Shown here in pieces: positions 1-10,959 of a stretch of 64,000 nucleotides of DNA. The notes under the pieces were generated by a model that did not search any database, was not told the origin of the DNA, and was given only the letters and a program-made list of their open reading frames with translations. The position numbers and the translations under genes were made by a program. Location: positions 13,517,080 to 13,581,079 of the forward strand of contig CM066033.1 of NCBI GenBank assembly GCA_033557465.1, read 5' to 3'. This stretch comes from Ichthyophis bannanicus. Its lineage: Eukaryota; Chordata; Amphibia; Gymnophiona; Ichthyophiidae. Within the stretch, counting starts at the first letter, position 1; each line of letters begins with the position of its first letter.

Positions 1-603
1 CAGAAGGTCCATTCAAAATAGGGGGGAGGAATCCTCCAACTTTTTTGGGTTAAAATTTAATTTGAAACTTAATTTTCATGGTGGTAGATCACTGGCACTT
101 TTGGCCGGAAAAAGTAAATCACGACCTGTTCGAAGTTGGAAATTCCTGCTCTAAACTTAAGGACATTTAAGTTACTTTTTGTCTTTACTGGAACCTCTCT
201 GTCGATATGCCCTAACATTCACCCTCTATGCTTAAGTTTAGAAATATTCCACTGCACATAGCAAGGATTGTATCATAAAGGAATTCTTAGCTCACCCATC
301 TTGGTGTCAGTATTCTCCTCTCCTCCCTCCAGCTGTTTCCTGAGAGGAACCTCTTCTATTTTCAGGCTCTCTTCTGTGTGATCCGTACAGTAGCCTCTTC
401 TGCCTGTTAGAAAAATGGAAAAAGTAACTTAATTGATAGGGAAAGGTAAGACGTCAGAAGAGCAACACTTGGATAAAAGTGGGATGAGTGGAATCCTGCG
501 AGTTCTGAAAATTAAAGTATCCTGGTGGAAAGCTTTATGAAACCTTCTGTAGCAATGATATGGAACCAAGGCAGGGAACACAACGGAGAAATTTCACTTG
601 CTG
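1..603. other. No gene recognised
   Basis: AT-rich sequence without a convincing frame or repeat family that I can name. It ends where the terminal repeat of DIRS copy D1 begins. Confidence 0.5.
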
Positions 604-755
604 TTAATTTCCTTTCCTGGAAACCTGCTAGACCAGTCCAGACAAGTGGGTTAAGTCCCTCTGTCAGCAGATGTTGGAGACAGAGAAAGTGTCAGAAGCC
701 TCAATAAACAGGCTCTGGCATAGAGAGAGGCTCCCCTAGGTGACACCCTCAGTAT
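604..755. repeat. D1 left inverted terminal repeat
   Basis: The reverse complement of this stretch is closely matched at 4160-4316. Shared blocks include the CTAGACCAGTCCAGACAAGT type motif, the stretch around AACAGGCTCTGGCATA and the end CACCCTCAGTAT. Confidence 0.8.
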
Positions 756-957
756 ACTTATGTAAAAGCAGAGGGAGCCCCATGTCAACCAAAACGCATT
801 AAAAACGCCCCAGGAGACCTGGAACGGTGAGCACCAACAAGTGCAACTATGTACAAAGGGCATAGGGAGGCTAAACTGACTTCTGAGCCTGAAACTGAGA
901 TCACAGCCTGTCCTGCCCAGAAAGCTGTATTAAATGAATGACGACCCAAGGCTGTTG

Positions 958-1072
958 CTGAAGAATGCAGTGAGCGGTGGGTCCTGGACTGGTCTAGCAG
1001 GATTCCCGGAAAGGAAAATTTCTTCTTCCAATTCATCCTGCTAGACCAGTCCAGACAAGTGGGAAGTACCCA
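958..1072. repeat. D1 internal complementary region
   Basis: Holds two copies of the terminal motif back to back in inverted orientation. The left half is the reverse complement of the outer left end (604-650) and the right half that of the outer right end (4268-4316). In DIRS elements such a region is thought to splint the two ends during circle formation. Confidence 0.75.
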
Positions 1073-1111
1073 AGCTAAATCCCTGCTGGTTGGGAAGGAA
1101 TAGCCGCTTTT

Positions 1112-2080
1112 ACCATAATGGCCCCGAAATGCACCGCGGTCCAAGCCGCGCCACTACCGCCGGTCGAGGTGGTAGTGGCGCATGAAAGGAGGACCAGATG
1201 GCCGCACGACAAATGTCAATGGGCAAAACGTGCAAGCATTCCGCCCAAGATGGTGCCTGAGCCTGCGTGGAATCGCGCATGAAGCCCCACGAGGATGGAC
1301 TTGTTATGCAGGCTGTAAGCGGATTCGATGGTGTGCTTGATCCAGTGCAGAATCGTAGCCTTGGACACTGCCAGGCCAAATAATACAAACAGGCGATCTG
1401 ACTTCCGAAAGGTAGCTGTGACCTTAAGGTAGCGACGTAGAACTCTCCGGACAATGGACTGCTTGAAAATTGTCCGGAGATTCAGAGCCTTGTTCCTTCA
1501 GAAAGGAGGTAAGGAAATGTCTGATTCACAGGAAAGGGCGAAAGCACCTTGGGTAAGAAGGAGGGCACAACACGAAGTGACACCCCTTTCAGAAGTGAAT
1601 AAGAAAAAAGGGCTCTTGACAGGAGAGCGCCTGTAGTTCCAACACACGCCTGGCTGATTTGCTAGTAACTAAGACCATCTTTAAGGAAAATTCTCTGAGA
1701 ATAGCATGCTGGGGAGGCTCAAAGGGAGTCTTCATAAGACTCGGAGCATGAGAGAAAGGGGAACAAGTGGACGGAGTGGAGGCCTTAGTCTGTGCAGACC
1801 CCCTACAGGAATGACTGATGTCTGTGTGAGGATGCAAGCGAATGCCCCACAATAGGGCCCCTGAGGACTGCTACTTGTACTAAGAGAGAGCTGAGAGCAA
1901 GCCCATTATTAAGCCATACTGTAGAAACGCTAGGATTTCTGGAATCTGCACTCACCATGGAGAAACACTGTTGATGAGTGCACCATGACTCAAAGAAGTG
2001 CCATATGCGAGTGTAAGCCAACGATGTGGATGGGCGCGTGCTTTAAGCAGAATCTGAACCATCTTAAGTGAATAGCCTTT
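1112..2080 (-). pseudogene. DIRS tyrosine recombinase, broken (D1)
   Basis: Three minus-strand frames align in order with the open recombinase of D5. The first (about 2020-1803) carries the N-terminal part with WHFFESWC, equivalent to WHIFEAWC. The second (1852-1589) holds SARRVLELQAL, the first catalytic arginine region. The third (1454-1110) ends with the DICRAAIWSS block; the usual HSTRAQ box reads DSTQAQ, so the HxxR pair is lost. Frameshifts separate the three. The enzyme family cuts and joins the circular DNA intermediate of DIRS elements. This copy cannot be active. Confidence 0.8.
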
Positions 2081-2092
2081 ATGGACTAGACG

Positions 2093-2790
2093 CTACTTCT
2101 TAAGAGCCAAGCCGTAAACGATTAAGGAGCCGGGTTGTCCATTAGGACTGGGACCTGCCTCAGGAGACCATGGTGAGAGCTTAGCAGCAGGGGTGAGGTC
2201 ATTTGCAGCCCAACAAGGTCCGTATACCAGGGGTGCAAGGACCAGCTGGGTGCAACCAGGACCACCAGACCGGGGTGAGACTTGATGCGATGGAGACTCC
2301 TCCGAATCAGTGGCAATGGAGGAAACAAGTATAGCAACGAGACCACAGGCAAATGGCCAATGCTGGGCCAGGGTGTCTATCCCCTGATAGCCAATTTCCC
2401 TGCAGCGATTGAAGAAGTCAGAGACTTTGGCGTTCACAGCAGTGGGCATAAGGTCAACCTGGGTTGGTCCCAGAGACTCAATACGCTGAAAGGCCATCAG
2501 ATGGAGTTCCTACTTGACAGGGTCCAGAGTATGCCGACTGAGAAAGTCGGCTTGAACGTTGTCTACCCCGGCAATGCTTTGGACTGAGAGAGATTGCAAG
2601 TGCCGCTCGGTGCAAAGGAGGAGTAGCAACATCTCCCTGGCGACTCCCAGGGCTTTTGTGTCACCCTGTTGGTTGAGATAGGCCACTATGGTGGCATTGT
2701 CGCAGAGGACGCAGACAGAGTGATGGCAGAGTGGCAGGAGAAAGGCCTACAGAGCAAGGCGGACTGCTCGCACCTCGAGCTGATTGTAGT
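2093..2790 (-). pseudogene. DIRS RNase H end and methyltransferase-like region, broken (D1)
   Basis: The minus-strand frame around 2720-2520 reads LCDNATIVAYLNQQGD and then AGVDNVQADFLSRH, matching the RNase H end of D5 (LSDNVTTVAYINHQGG, AGTDNVTADFLSR). The 2497-2093 frame continues into the region that lies between RNase H and the recombinase in DIRS pol. Stops interrupt it. Everything upstream of RNase H is gone from this copy. Confidence 0.7.
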
Positions 2791-2864
2791 CCTGCGTTGC
2801 TAGAGACCAGCGAGTTAGAAGGGCCCATTGCAGGGGTCTGACGGGCAGGGACTGTCTGTTTGTT

Positions 2865-3060
2865 AGCCACCTCTGGTAGATTAGGTACTTGGTACATTCT
2901 CTTATCCCCAAAGGGATCACAATCTATGTTTACCTGAGGCAACGGAGGGTTAAGTGGCTTGCCCAAGGCCACAAGGAGTGCCTATAGGACTAGAAACCCA
3001 AGTCCCTCCGGCCTGAGACTGCTGTCCCCAGGTGGGACTTGATCCCTGGCCCTCCGGCCT
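2865..3060 (+). repeat. MIR-like SINE fragment
   Basis: Contains GGGTTAAGTGGCTTGCCCAA followed by GGCCACAAGG, the core typical of MIR/V-type SINEs. It lies at the deletion point inside D1. Confidence 0.6.
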
Positions 3061-3213
3061 GAGGTACAGTGTCTTTGGGTTTTTTTTTTAAATAAACTTT
3101 AAAGGTACAGACCAAAGGAAAAAAATTATAGGGAGAAATTAAAGCTAAAATCCCTATCTAATCTGCCTAAAGCTCCTTATCTGTTCCTCTAGTGAGCCCA
3201 GCGCCTAGGCTCA

Positions 3214-3495
3214 CTACCTCCAGCTGCATGGAGAATGAGCACACTGGGAGCTGGTGGGAGGTGCCAGCAGGATATGTACAGTAGTGTCACAATTCTGACA
3301 TGCCCAGTCTCCATGTTGCGAGAGGAGGTGCACTACCCAGAGGTGAAGGACTCGACTGGAGGGACGATAAGGAACAAATGTTTTGTTCTTTGAGGGAAGA
3401 CTCCCCAGATAAGCCAGACACTTGGCACATAGCAAGTCTGAGAGGATGCAGAGCTTCTTACCGCAGGCGAGACACCTGTTTACTGAGGATGACAT
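3214..3495 (-). pseudogene. DIRS gag N-terminus (D1)
   Basis: An open frame starts at an ATG at 3495 and begins with a cysteine cluster (CLACGKKLC, then CAKCL), a putative zinc site like those that open the gag of the other DIRS copies here (CPSC...CRGC in D5). After about 94 codons it stops, and the rest of gag is absent because of the internal deletion of D1. An upstream extension to 3657 has no support. DIRS gag proteins are presumed to bind the RNA in the particle; this is family inference. Confidence 0.55.
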
Positions 3496-4159
3496 TGCAG
3501 CAAAGCCACGGTGACCAGTGTACCGGAGATGGGCGTGCCAGGAAAAAAATAGCTGACTCGAAATGTCCACCACAGCGTGCTTAACGCGGCTGCAGCCACT
3601 CAGAGAGACGAAAAATGGTGGGAAACAGTGCACGGCACTATTGGCAGCCCTCCTCAAGCAGGCCGGGCCTAACGGCAGTGAGGCAGCCTAAGGACGGAAA
3701 TCGCTAATGGAGACACGGAAAGAAGGGGAGACAGAAAACAATCACTGCGACTCTCGTTCATCTCAGGCCTCAGTCGTGGAAGAGGGAAGCAGGGAAAGGC
3801 AAGTGAGACTGTAATTCCAGTGACGCGCTCTTTCCAGTTACGGGATATATAAACTTATAGCTAGAAAATGAAAATAAGGGATGCTGCCCTCTGTTACAGG
3901 ATCTCCTTATTGCCCTGTGCTGAACCGTTGAGACCAAGTCTTCTTCCCCCTCTCAGGATAAGCTGAACAGGTTCTCCTGACCCGGAGCTCCCGGAATGTC
4001 CTAGACTGAGCAGTCAGTGGGAAACTTCAGGGCCACACCTCATGTGCGCCCCGAAGACCTCCACCCTATTAAGCTCCGAGTTCCACTGACAGAGATCCTT
4101 AGCCCCTTAGAATGGCAGGCTGCCAGGAGTAAAGAAACAGACATCCATCATCTGCTGGA

Positions 4160-4316
4160 GACAGAGAAATACTGAGGGTGATACCTAGGGGGGCCTCTCT
4201 ATATGCCAGAGCCTGTTCGTTGAAGCTTCTGGCACTTTCTGTGTCTCCACATCTGTTGGCAGAGGGATGTAACCCACTTGTCTGGAGTGGTCTAGCTCTA
4301 GCAGGATAAATTGGAA
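4160..4316. repeat. D1 right inverted terminal repeat
   Basis: Reverse complement of 604-755. It ends near GGATAAATTGGA, the same bases found at the middle of the internal complementary region. Confidence 0.8.
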
Positions 4317-5639
4317 CAGGACCCCACAATTCCTTACTAATGAAAACTGCTTCAGAATATGCCCAAGAGTTCCACTTCTCTTAAGATTGCTGCACAGAAG
4401 CACATAGCCTACCACTACTGCCGAGACACTCCAGCCGTCTCAATCAGCGGCAGAGGGGCTGCGATATGGCTCAGCACAGGAGGGGAGGGAGCGCAATGCC
4501 ATGTGTGCCAAAACACATGACCTGCCGCCCACAGAGGTCTGCCATCCTAGGCGGCTGCCTCATGGATGGTCCAGCCCTGCTACTGCTGCTATATATGGGG
4601 CCTTCCTCCCTCCTGCTGCTTCCATTGAAAGTCTAGCTGCCTCCCTCCCTTTTCTTACTTCCAGTGGAGGCGGAAGGAGGGTCAGCCTGCTGTTCCTCCC
4701 GGCCTCCATCCATCCTGCTAATGTCACCCTTCCTCGTTCTTCCTGCGGATCCCAATAGGGGGCGTCTCTCCATCTTTCCTCCAGCCTCTTCCAGTACAAC
4801 CACCCTGTTGCCTCTCTCCAGCTACCAGCACTGTCTGGTACACAGAAAACAAAACCCACAAACTGTTGGATGGGAGGAAGCTTCAGCATCTTGAAACAGC
4901 ACCGAGAGGTCAGAAATAGTAAGAGATACAAGGAAGAATATAAAAACTGATAAAAGATGAGAGACAGTGGGTGTGAAAGAAAATGACGGGATGGGACAGA
5001 GAGACATGGCAAGATGATGAGAGAGAAGGAATGAAAGACATAAAAAGAAAGATCTGAAAATTAAGTTAGACAATAGATAGTAAGGAAATATAACAAGCAC
5101 ATTATTCACACAACAAAGCTTAGAAGCCAGGGACAGTGACTATAACACCTCACTCAGTTTGCCTGGCCCAGACGAGGCGTCTTTCCTGTAATTAATGTTT
5201 GCATCAATTCATCACTAGCTTTAATCCAACTTCACTACCTGCTTCATATAGCTCCTCATTTCTACCAGTGTTGGGTAGGTTTCCTCTTTCCTCAGATCCC
5301 TGGGGCTTGGTCGTGAATCCTTCTTGCTCAAATTGGATTAAAAGGTCAGGTTTGACAGTGGGGAAGCCTGTGGGGAGAAAAGATAGTTCAATATGTTTAG
5401 AAAAGTTACCCCAGAGCCTGTCCTATTGATGCAAGTGAGCTCAGAGTTGTGCCATTTTCATAGGCACTGCCACCATTGATGAGCGAAGAAAAGAAGGGTG
5501 CTGCGTCCTGATCATCATCATCAGAAATCCATTCTAGCAGTACCAGGATCGTTAATAATGAGGTGGGCAACTCTATTCCTCAAGCATAAACACAATGACA
5601 ATTTCTGCCATTGGGAACAAGTTTTGATACATTTCATTC
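4317..5639. other. No gene recognised
   Basis: Frames at 4501-4758 and 4560-5012 overlap on opposite strands, are rich in Pro/Ser/Leu and match no family I know. I see only AG-rich low complexity near 4910-5100. Confidence 0.5.
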
Positions 5640-5960
5640 AACTACCATTGATCATTCATATTTATTTATTTAATTTATTTATTTATTAACATCTTTTATA
5701 TACCGCACTATTCGTTATCAGCACGGTTTACAGAGAACAAGAAAACTTCAGACAAGTTACAATTATCTGGTTTACATATAACAGGAACAATAACTTGGAT
5801 AACCGGGGCAGTTATTTACAACAAATAGCAGTCAGAGTAAATATTTACATTCGGAAGACATATTGTCTGAAGAGAGCCTTGTTAATATGAGAAAGTGGTG
5901 TGATGTGTTGTTGAGTCAGCAGAGATATGCCCCCGAGCCAGTTGTGGTGCCCTTGGACCC
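5640..5960 (-). repeat. L2-type LINE or SINE 3' end
   Basis: Begins with TTTATTTATT repeats followed by ATATACCGCACTATTCGTTA and CGGTTTACA. The same 3' tail ends the coding L2 copies at 33036 and 51085, so this is a 3' UTR fragment on the minus strand. Confidence 0.65.
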
Positions 5961-6149
5961 CTAGGGGGACCCTCACTGTTGTGGTTAATTTTGTGTTTCG
6001 TTTGGGCTCTTGAGGGTCAGCAGAAAGATGGAAGTCGGAGATCTGTCTAGTGAGAAGGGAAGACTGAAAGAGTTTGCTGCAGGACTTGGTGAGATATGAA
6101 TGCTGCAGGAAGAGCCCTGGATGTCAGCAGCTAGATTAAGGTCTGCTTC

Positions 6150-6320
6150 AGCTACTAGTATTACATTTATTTATAAAAATGTTTATAGCAATTTTGTGAC
6201 ATGTCATTCAAAATGGTTTACAATTTGAAAAAAAATAATGCATTTATTTATTTAACAGGTGTTTTTTTTATATCGCGTTACCATTTCAGTCAAAGCTGTT
6301 TACATTATAACTTTGGACTT
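6150..6320 (-). repeat. L2-type 3' end, two partial tails
   Basis: Two TTTATTTAT tracts, each followed by a degenerate tail (GGTTTACAATTTG; then TATATCGCGTTACCATTTCA). It abuts and truncates DIRS copy D2. Confidence 0.5.
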
Positions 6321-7214
6321 TGGGAAGTTTATAACGAACCCCAGGTGCTGAAGCAGGGATATGGTTCGGAAGGTGGCCTGCCTGGCCTCTTGTGGAGACT
6401 GGCCCCTGATAAGCCAGTCGTCCAGGTAAGGGAACACAAAGATCCCCTGGTTCCCGAGGTAGGCCGCAACCACCGCCAGGCATTTTGTAAAAACCCTGGG
6501 GGCGGAGGTGAGGCCAAAGGGAAGCACTCTGTACTGAAAGTGTTTCCCTCCCACCACAAATCTGAGGGATTGTCTGTGACTTGGATGGATGGATGAGGAT
6601 GTGAGTATGAGCATCCTTCAGGTCTAAGGAGCATAGCCAACCTCCCTGCTGGAGGTAGGACAGTAAGATTCCAAGGGTAAGCATCTTGAACTTTTCCCTC
6701 TTCAGAAACTTGTTCAGATTTCTCAGGTCCAGGATGGGTCTGAGGCCTCCTGTTCTTTTTGGTACCAGGAAGTACCTGGAGTAGAAGCCTTGCCCTTTCA
6801 GGTGGTGGGGCACCGGTTCCACCGCCTGGTCCTGTAGTAGACCTTCCAACTCCTGAAGGAGTAAAGTTTCTGTGCAGAGGGGGTCTTGGAGGCTCCCCTG
6901 GAAAGTAAGAGGGGGGTATCTGGGTGAAGTGGAGCAGATAGCCCTTCTCGATGATGCTTAACACCCAAGTAACCCCTGTGATGGCTGGCCACCTGGCTAC
7001 GTACAGGGTCAGCCGACCTCCTGTGCCCTGTAGAGGAGGAGAGGTTATGCCGGCATAGTCAAAAACCCCCTCCCTGCTGAGCAGGAGCCGGAGTAGGAGG
7101 CTTGGGAGCCTTCTGCCTACGGGGCCCATGACCCTGCCCCTTGGCCTGCTGGCCCTGATGGGGAGCTGCAGAGGCCTGGTAGTGAGGATAGCTTTTGTAG
7201 GCAGTGGTCTTTCT
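6320..7214 (-). pseudogene. DIRS reverse transcriptase, partial and frameshifted (D2)
   Basis: Reads through three frames. The upstream block around 7010-6860 contains VLSIIEKGYLLHF, equivalent to VLEVIREGYALEL in D5. RT motifs follow: LVPKRTGGLRPILDLRNLN, then LCSLDLKDAHTHI with the first catalytic aspartate, LPFGLTSAPRVFTK, and YLDDWLI with the paired aspartates. The sequence ends after LGFVINFPKSKV at the L2 tail. At least two frameshifts (near 6850 and 6600) break the frame. YLDDWL in place of YxDD at this position is usual for DIRS enzymes. Confidence 0.8.
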
Positions 7215-8979
7215 CAGGTAAAAGGACTTTTTCCCCGAGCCTTTCTTCTGAGAAGGGGCAGAGGTTTTCCTGGACAGCCTTGTCCGGGTAAGAGAGTCTC
7301 GGTCTCGAGTTCTGCAGTCTTTTCGGCCATGGGTTTGCCAAAGAGGTTTTCACCTCGGCAAGGGACATCGACCAACTTGTCCTGTACCCATGGCTCGAGG
7401 TCCGAGGATTGTAGCCAGGCCTGGCGGTGTGCACCGATGCCGGCCCCTGCTACTCGGGCCGAAGCCTCAAATCCATCGTAGGCTGCTCGAGAGATAAACT
7501 TCGAGCACTCTCGAATACCAGAAGACAAGGCCTTAAACCTCTGCAAAAGTTCCTCGGACAGACCAGCAGAGAACCCGGCTATCTCCTTTGCCAGGTCTTG
7601 AAGGTACATGCCCATGTACAGCTGGTAGGTCTGGACACGGCAAGCAAGCATAGAGCCCTGGAAGCACTTTCTACCGAGGGCATCCAGGTTTTGGGCTTCC
7701 CTGCCGGGAGGCACCGATGAGTGCATCTTCTGACTCTTCAGGCGATGCATGGCCGATTCCACAACCATGGAGTGGGGCAGTAGCTGTGCCTTTTGAAACC
7801 TGGGGCTCTTGTGGACTCAATAGATGGAATCGACCCGCTTGCTTAGAACCGGCATCAAGGCCGGCGCCTCCCACATGAGGAAGAGCAACCGCTCCAGCAT
7901 CAGAGGAACCGGGACAGTAAAGGCCTCCTTTGGAGGAGAGTCATACTGCAGAACCTCAAGCTCCTCGGCTCGAGGCTCCTCCTCAGGGTCCGCAGGGAAT
8001 GCCAATGCTTTGGCCATGTCCCTTACAAAATCCAAGAACCAGGTATCCTCCGGGGGGGACCTTGTCCAAGGCTCGGATCCTGGTGAGTCCGAAGGGATGC
8101 ACTGAGTCTGGAAGGTGTCAGAGAACTCCTCCGTTTCCCACACCGATTCCTCCGAAGAGGAATCGAGCGGCTCCGAGTGGGCGGGCACCAACACCATCCG
8201 CCCCGACGCCGAGGGTACCGGCATCGACAACCTCGGTCCCAAACGGGAGGCGGAGGGTGACCTCGGCCAAGGATCGACTCGAGTTTGCATGGTCTCGAGG
8301 ATTGGTTCGGCCTCCGTGGTCGACTTGGACGTCGATGTCCCAGTAGTCAGGGCAGATGCGCCAGTGAGACCGGCGATCAACACCTGCTGCTGCTCCATGA
8401 AGGCAGACAATCTGCTCTCCAAGGCCATCAACCTGAGTCTGAGCTCAGGAGACCCAGCAGCCTCCGACTCGGGCCCCGACAGCGTCGGGCCCAATGTCGG
8501 CTCCCCAGAGGAGAGTCCACGAGGACTACAGTACTCACGTGACTCGGGGCCTCCGACTCTACACGAGGATGCTTGCAGGCCTCTCCGACTCCGAAGACCT
8601 GGGACAGCGATCAGGGCTATGCGACCTGGCCCTCGAGGAGCCAAGAGCTCCACTGATGCCACCCTCGCGGGTTTCTTCTTCCTTCGATGCTCCCTCGGGG
8701 GGACTCCCTTTCAGAGGAGCCTCAACAATGCTCGGGGTCAGACTCCCGAGACGTCGAGGCCTCTGACGAAGTCCAGACCCGTCCAGAGGCAGAGTCGGAG
8801 AAGATCCTATCACGCTGGTGCTGACGGCTCCGTAATGCCTTGGAAGACATTTTGCCACAGGGGCTACAGACTGTAGAATCATGGTCCTGCCCCAGGCACC
8901 GGAGGCAGCAGTCATGTGTGTCGATGAGAGACATGAGTTTCTTGCACCAATCACACTTTTTAAAGCCACTGGCAGCCAT
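7214..8979 (-). pseudogene. DIRS gag, nearly complete but broken (D2)
   Basis: The start is the ATG at 8979 (MAASGFKKCDWC). Within 60 codons lies a cysteine/histidine cluster: CDWC, then DTHDCCLRCLGQDH, then C..C before GKM; this opens many DIRS gag proteins. A stop ends that frame at 8722; the protein resumes in the 8662-7817 frame, which has a Ser/Pro/Glu-rich middle and ends at VDSIY with a TAG, and continues as VHKSPRFQKA and SMVVESAMHRLK through 7214. The last part (LDALGRKCFQGSMLACRV) matches the conserved core of DIRS gag as I remember it. At least one frameshift and one stop make this copy inactive. Confidence 0.75.
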
Positions 8980-9489
8980 CGGGGGAAAAAGGGCCCCTGC
9001 AAGATCCAAAATTGGGCTGCCAGGGAAAAGAAAAAAGGCGCGAATGGAGTCAAAACACAAACCAAAAAGAGAGATTCGGGCTCGGCACCGGTGTACAGAG
9101 TCCAGGCGGGAAAGGAACCGATGTCGAACCGAAGAAAAAACTCGACTCAACGCAGAAAAATCAACGTTTTTCACGGGTGACAAGGACAGGCGTCCGTAGG
9201 GCTCTGCGGAAAAAAGAAGACTGAGCAAGATGGCACCTTTGGGCGGGAAGGAGACCGCACATGCGTGCCTGCATTCCCAAAGGCTTTCTTTGAAAGCTGG
9301 GGAAATGCTCCGCATGGGGGCTCCGTCGACGCCGACGTCACCCATATGTGAGGACTGACTTCCTGCTTGGTCCAGGAGAATAAAAGTATCTTAATCTCTC
9401 TCCTATAAGTCAATAGATTTCTCTCATCATGAAGGAATAAAGTTCCTTCCTCAAGCCTTGCTGCGCACCTTCACATGGTGATCCCGTTG

Positions 9490-9760
9490 TATTTATTTAT
9501 TTATTTTTATTTATTTGGTTTTATATTGCACTATTTATGATCAGCATGGTTTACAAAATAACAACATATTACAAGGAACATTTTCCATTCAACATGTGAA
9601 CAAGATATTAACATATTTACATAAATAGGTGATACACAGTAGCATGTAAGACTAGGAACTATTTACAGTCTAACAGAATCTTGAGTATGACATTGAATTG
9701 ATGTGGTTGTATAACATCCATACTAAATCTCAGCAAGATGACACTACAATTGGAGTAAGG
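9490..9760 (-). repeat. L2-type LINE 3' end
   Basis: TTTATTTATTTATTTTTATT followed by TATTGCACTATTTATGATCA and GGTTTAC, the same tail as at 5640 and 33036. Confidence 0.6.
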
Positions 9761-9989
9761 TAGGAACAAAAAAGAAAATTACATACTGGCCACACATCAC
9801 CCAGGATAACAGGTGCACTCCCAAAGCTTACACAATAGGGCTAACGATGGTGGTAGCGATAGTGCAGACATTGCAGATGTAGATAACATCCCTGTCACAG
9901 ATAAAGGCCATGGTGAGCATGTTCATGGACCCATTATGACAGGAAATAAAACACAGAAATTAATGAAAAACTTAAAAGAATTAACTATA

Positions 9990-10160
9990 GTTCCTTAGCG
10001 TCCCTACAGTCCAGTCCTTTTCCTCTGAGTTGTGCTCCCCTTCCAGCAGCTTGGAGACTGAGCCCATCATCAATTTGATGACCCTCTGATATAAATATCA
10101 TTGGCACCACCCACCAGCTCCAGTAAGTTCAGTCTCCAAGCAGCTGGAGTCAGTCAGTAA
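9990..10160. repeat. D3 left terminal repeat
   Basis: Matches the D5 end: CAGTCCAGTCC, CCTTCCAGCAGCTTGGAG, GATATAAATATCATTGG, then CCACCCACCAGCTCCAGTAA. CAGCAGCTTGGAGACTGAG and CAGTCTCCAAGCAGCTG can fold back on each other. The TATAAATA in the middle could be a TATA box for the element. Confidence 0.7.
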
Positions 10161-10959
10161 GCCAGGGAACAGGGCTTACTAGAGAGACACTTAGGAATTA
10201 GAGGGGTTTAGGTTTGGGATCCTTGGTTCTGTTGTTTTTTCTTTCTTCCTGTAAAGTATTTTACTTTAATTTGCTTTGTTTTCGTTTTTTTCTTTCTCCC
10301 TCGAGGAGGGAGATTCCCTCCCCCTTCCTCCCCCCTCGGGTGTCAAGGGACAGGAGGAGGCGTTCGGCGGCCCACATCAGGGGCTAGAGAGCCGGGAAGA
10401 GGGAGAAAGCAGAGGCGTCTTCTCTGCCCTGTGCTCTGCCGGAGGAAATACCGGCCGGCACACAGAGGGAACCTGCCTTTCTGTCCACCTCACGCTGAAG
10501 CCCTAAAGGCGGATGAGCACGGGGGCGGGAAATCGCTGACAGAAAGAAGGAGCTCCAGAGCGAACAGTGAGTTCTGGTAGGCAAGGTGCGTGGTGGTGAG
10601 CATCGTGGTGTGTTGGCTGCCACTCGGCTGCCGACCACATGGCTAGATGTGGCCTACTACTGCCCGGGAGTGAAAGGCAACAGCTGGAGAGCAGGTACGC
10701 CTTTCTTTTTGCGCGCCTTCTCGGGGGCAGTTCAGTGGAAGCAGTTGGCTCGGGGGAGCTGTTCCTGGGCCCCAGTGACTTCGTTTTTTGAAGAAAAAAA
10801 AATAAAGTGGTAGTTTTTACAGGTTTGCATATACTGTATATATCTCCTTTGCTTGGTTATTGGTAGGTATATATATATGTATAGACTTTAGGTATCTAAG
10901 TAGAGCTGTATAGATAGATAACTGTACTTGGAAGGTTAAGGATCTTGTTACAGATTACC
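10161..10959 (+). other. D3 leader, no gene recognised
   Basis: About 0.8 kb between the terminal repeat and the gag ATG. GC-rich in the middle (10300-10760); small frames there have no recognisable product. Confidence 0.5.

Larger units (their letters stand above)
604..4316 (-). mobile_element. DIRS-like retrotransposon D1, internally deleted
   Basis: The unit has inverted terminal repeats at both ends, an internal complementary region near its 3' end and, on the minus strand, a gag start, the end of RNase H, a methyltransferase-like stretch and a tyrosine recombinase. This order is that of DIRS elements. Most of gag and all of the reverse transcriptase core are missing, so the copy is about 3.7 kb instead of the usual 6 kb. 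All coding parts contain stops and frameshifts. Ends were set by comparing the outer repeats with the internal complementary region and are good to a few bases. No target-site duplication was looked for, since DIRS integration does not normally make one. Confidence 0.8.
6320..9489 (-). mobile_element. DIRS-like retrotransposon D2, truncated
   Basis: Minus-strand gag (8979-7214) and reverse transcriptase (7214-6320) of a DIRS family clearly different from D3/D5. RNase H, methyltransferase and recombinase are missing; an L2 tail lies at the cut. The 5' side (8980-9489) is noncoding leader and runs into another L2 tail at 9490. I did not find a matching terminal repeat. Confidence 0.75.

Noticed and set aside
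2865..3060. tRNA gene
   Set aside because: Only a SINE core is present; no cloverleaf or A/B box pair was found.
4501..5012. Overlapping frames on both strands
   Set aside because: Biased composition, no homology recognised, no splice sites.
6329..7129. Long minus-strand frame of 266 codons in D2
   Set aside because: Only its middle (VLSIIEKGYLLHF region) is real pol; the rest is out of frame with the RT motifs.
8115..8876. Plus-strand frame of 253 codons over D2 gag
   Set aside because: Antisense shadow of the Ser/Glu-rich gag; no domain.
9813..9998. Small plus-strand frame before D3
   Set aside because: 60 codons, no recognisable motif, not conserved in the other DIRS flanks.
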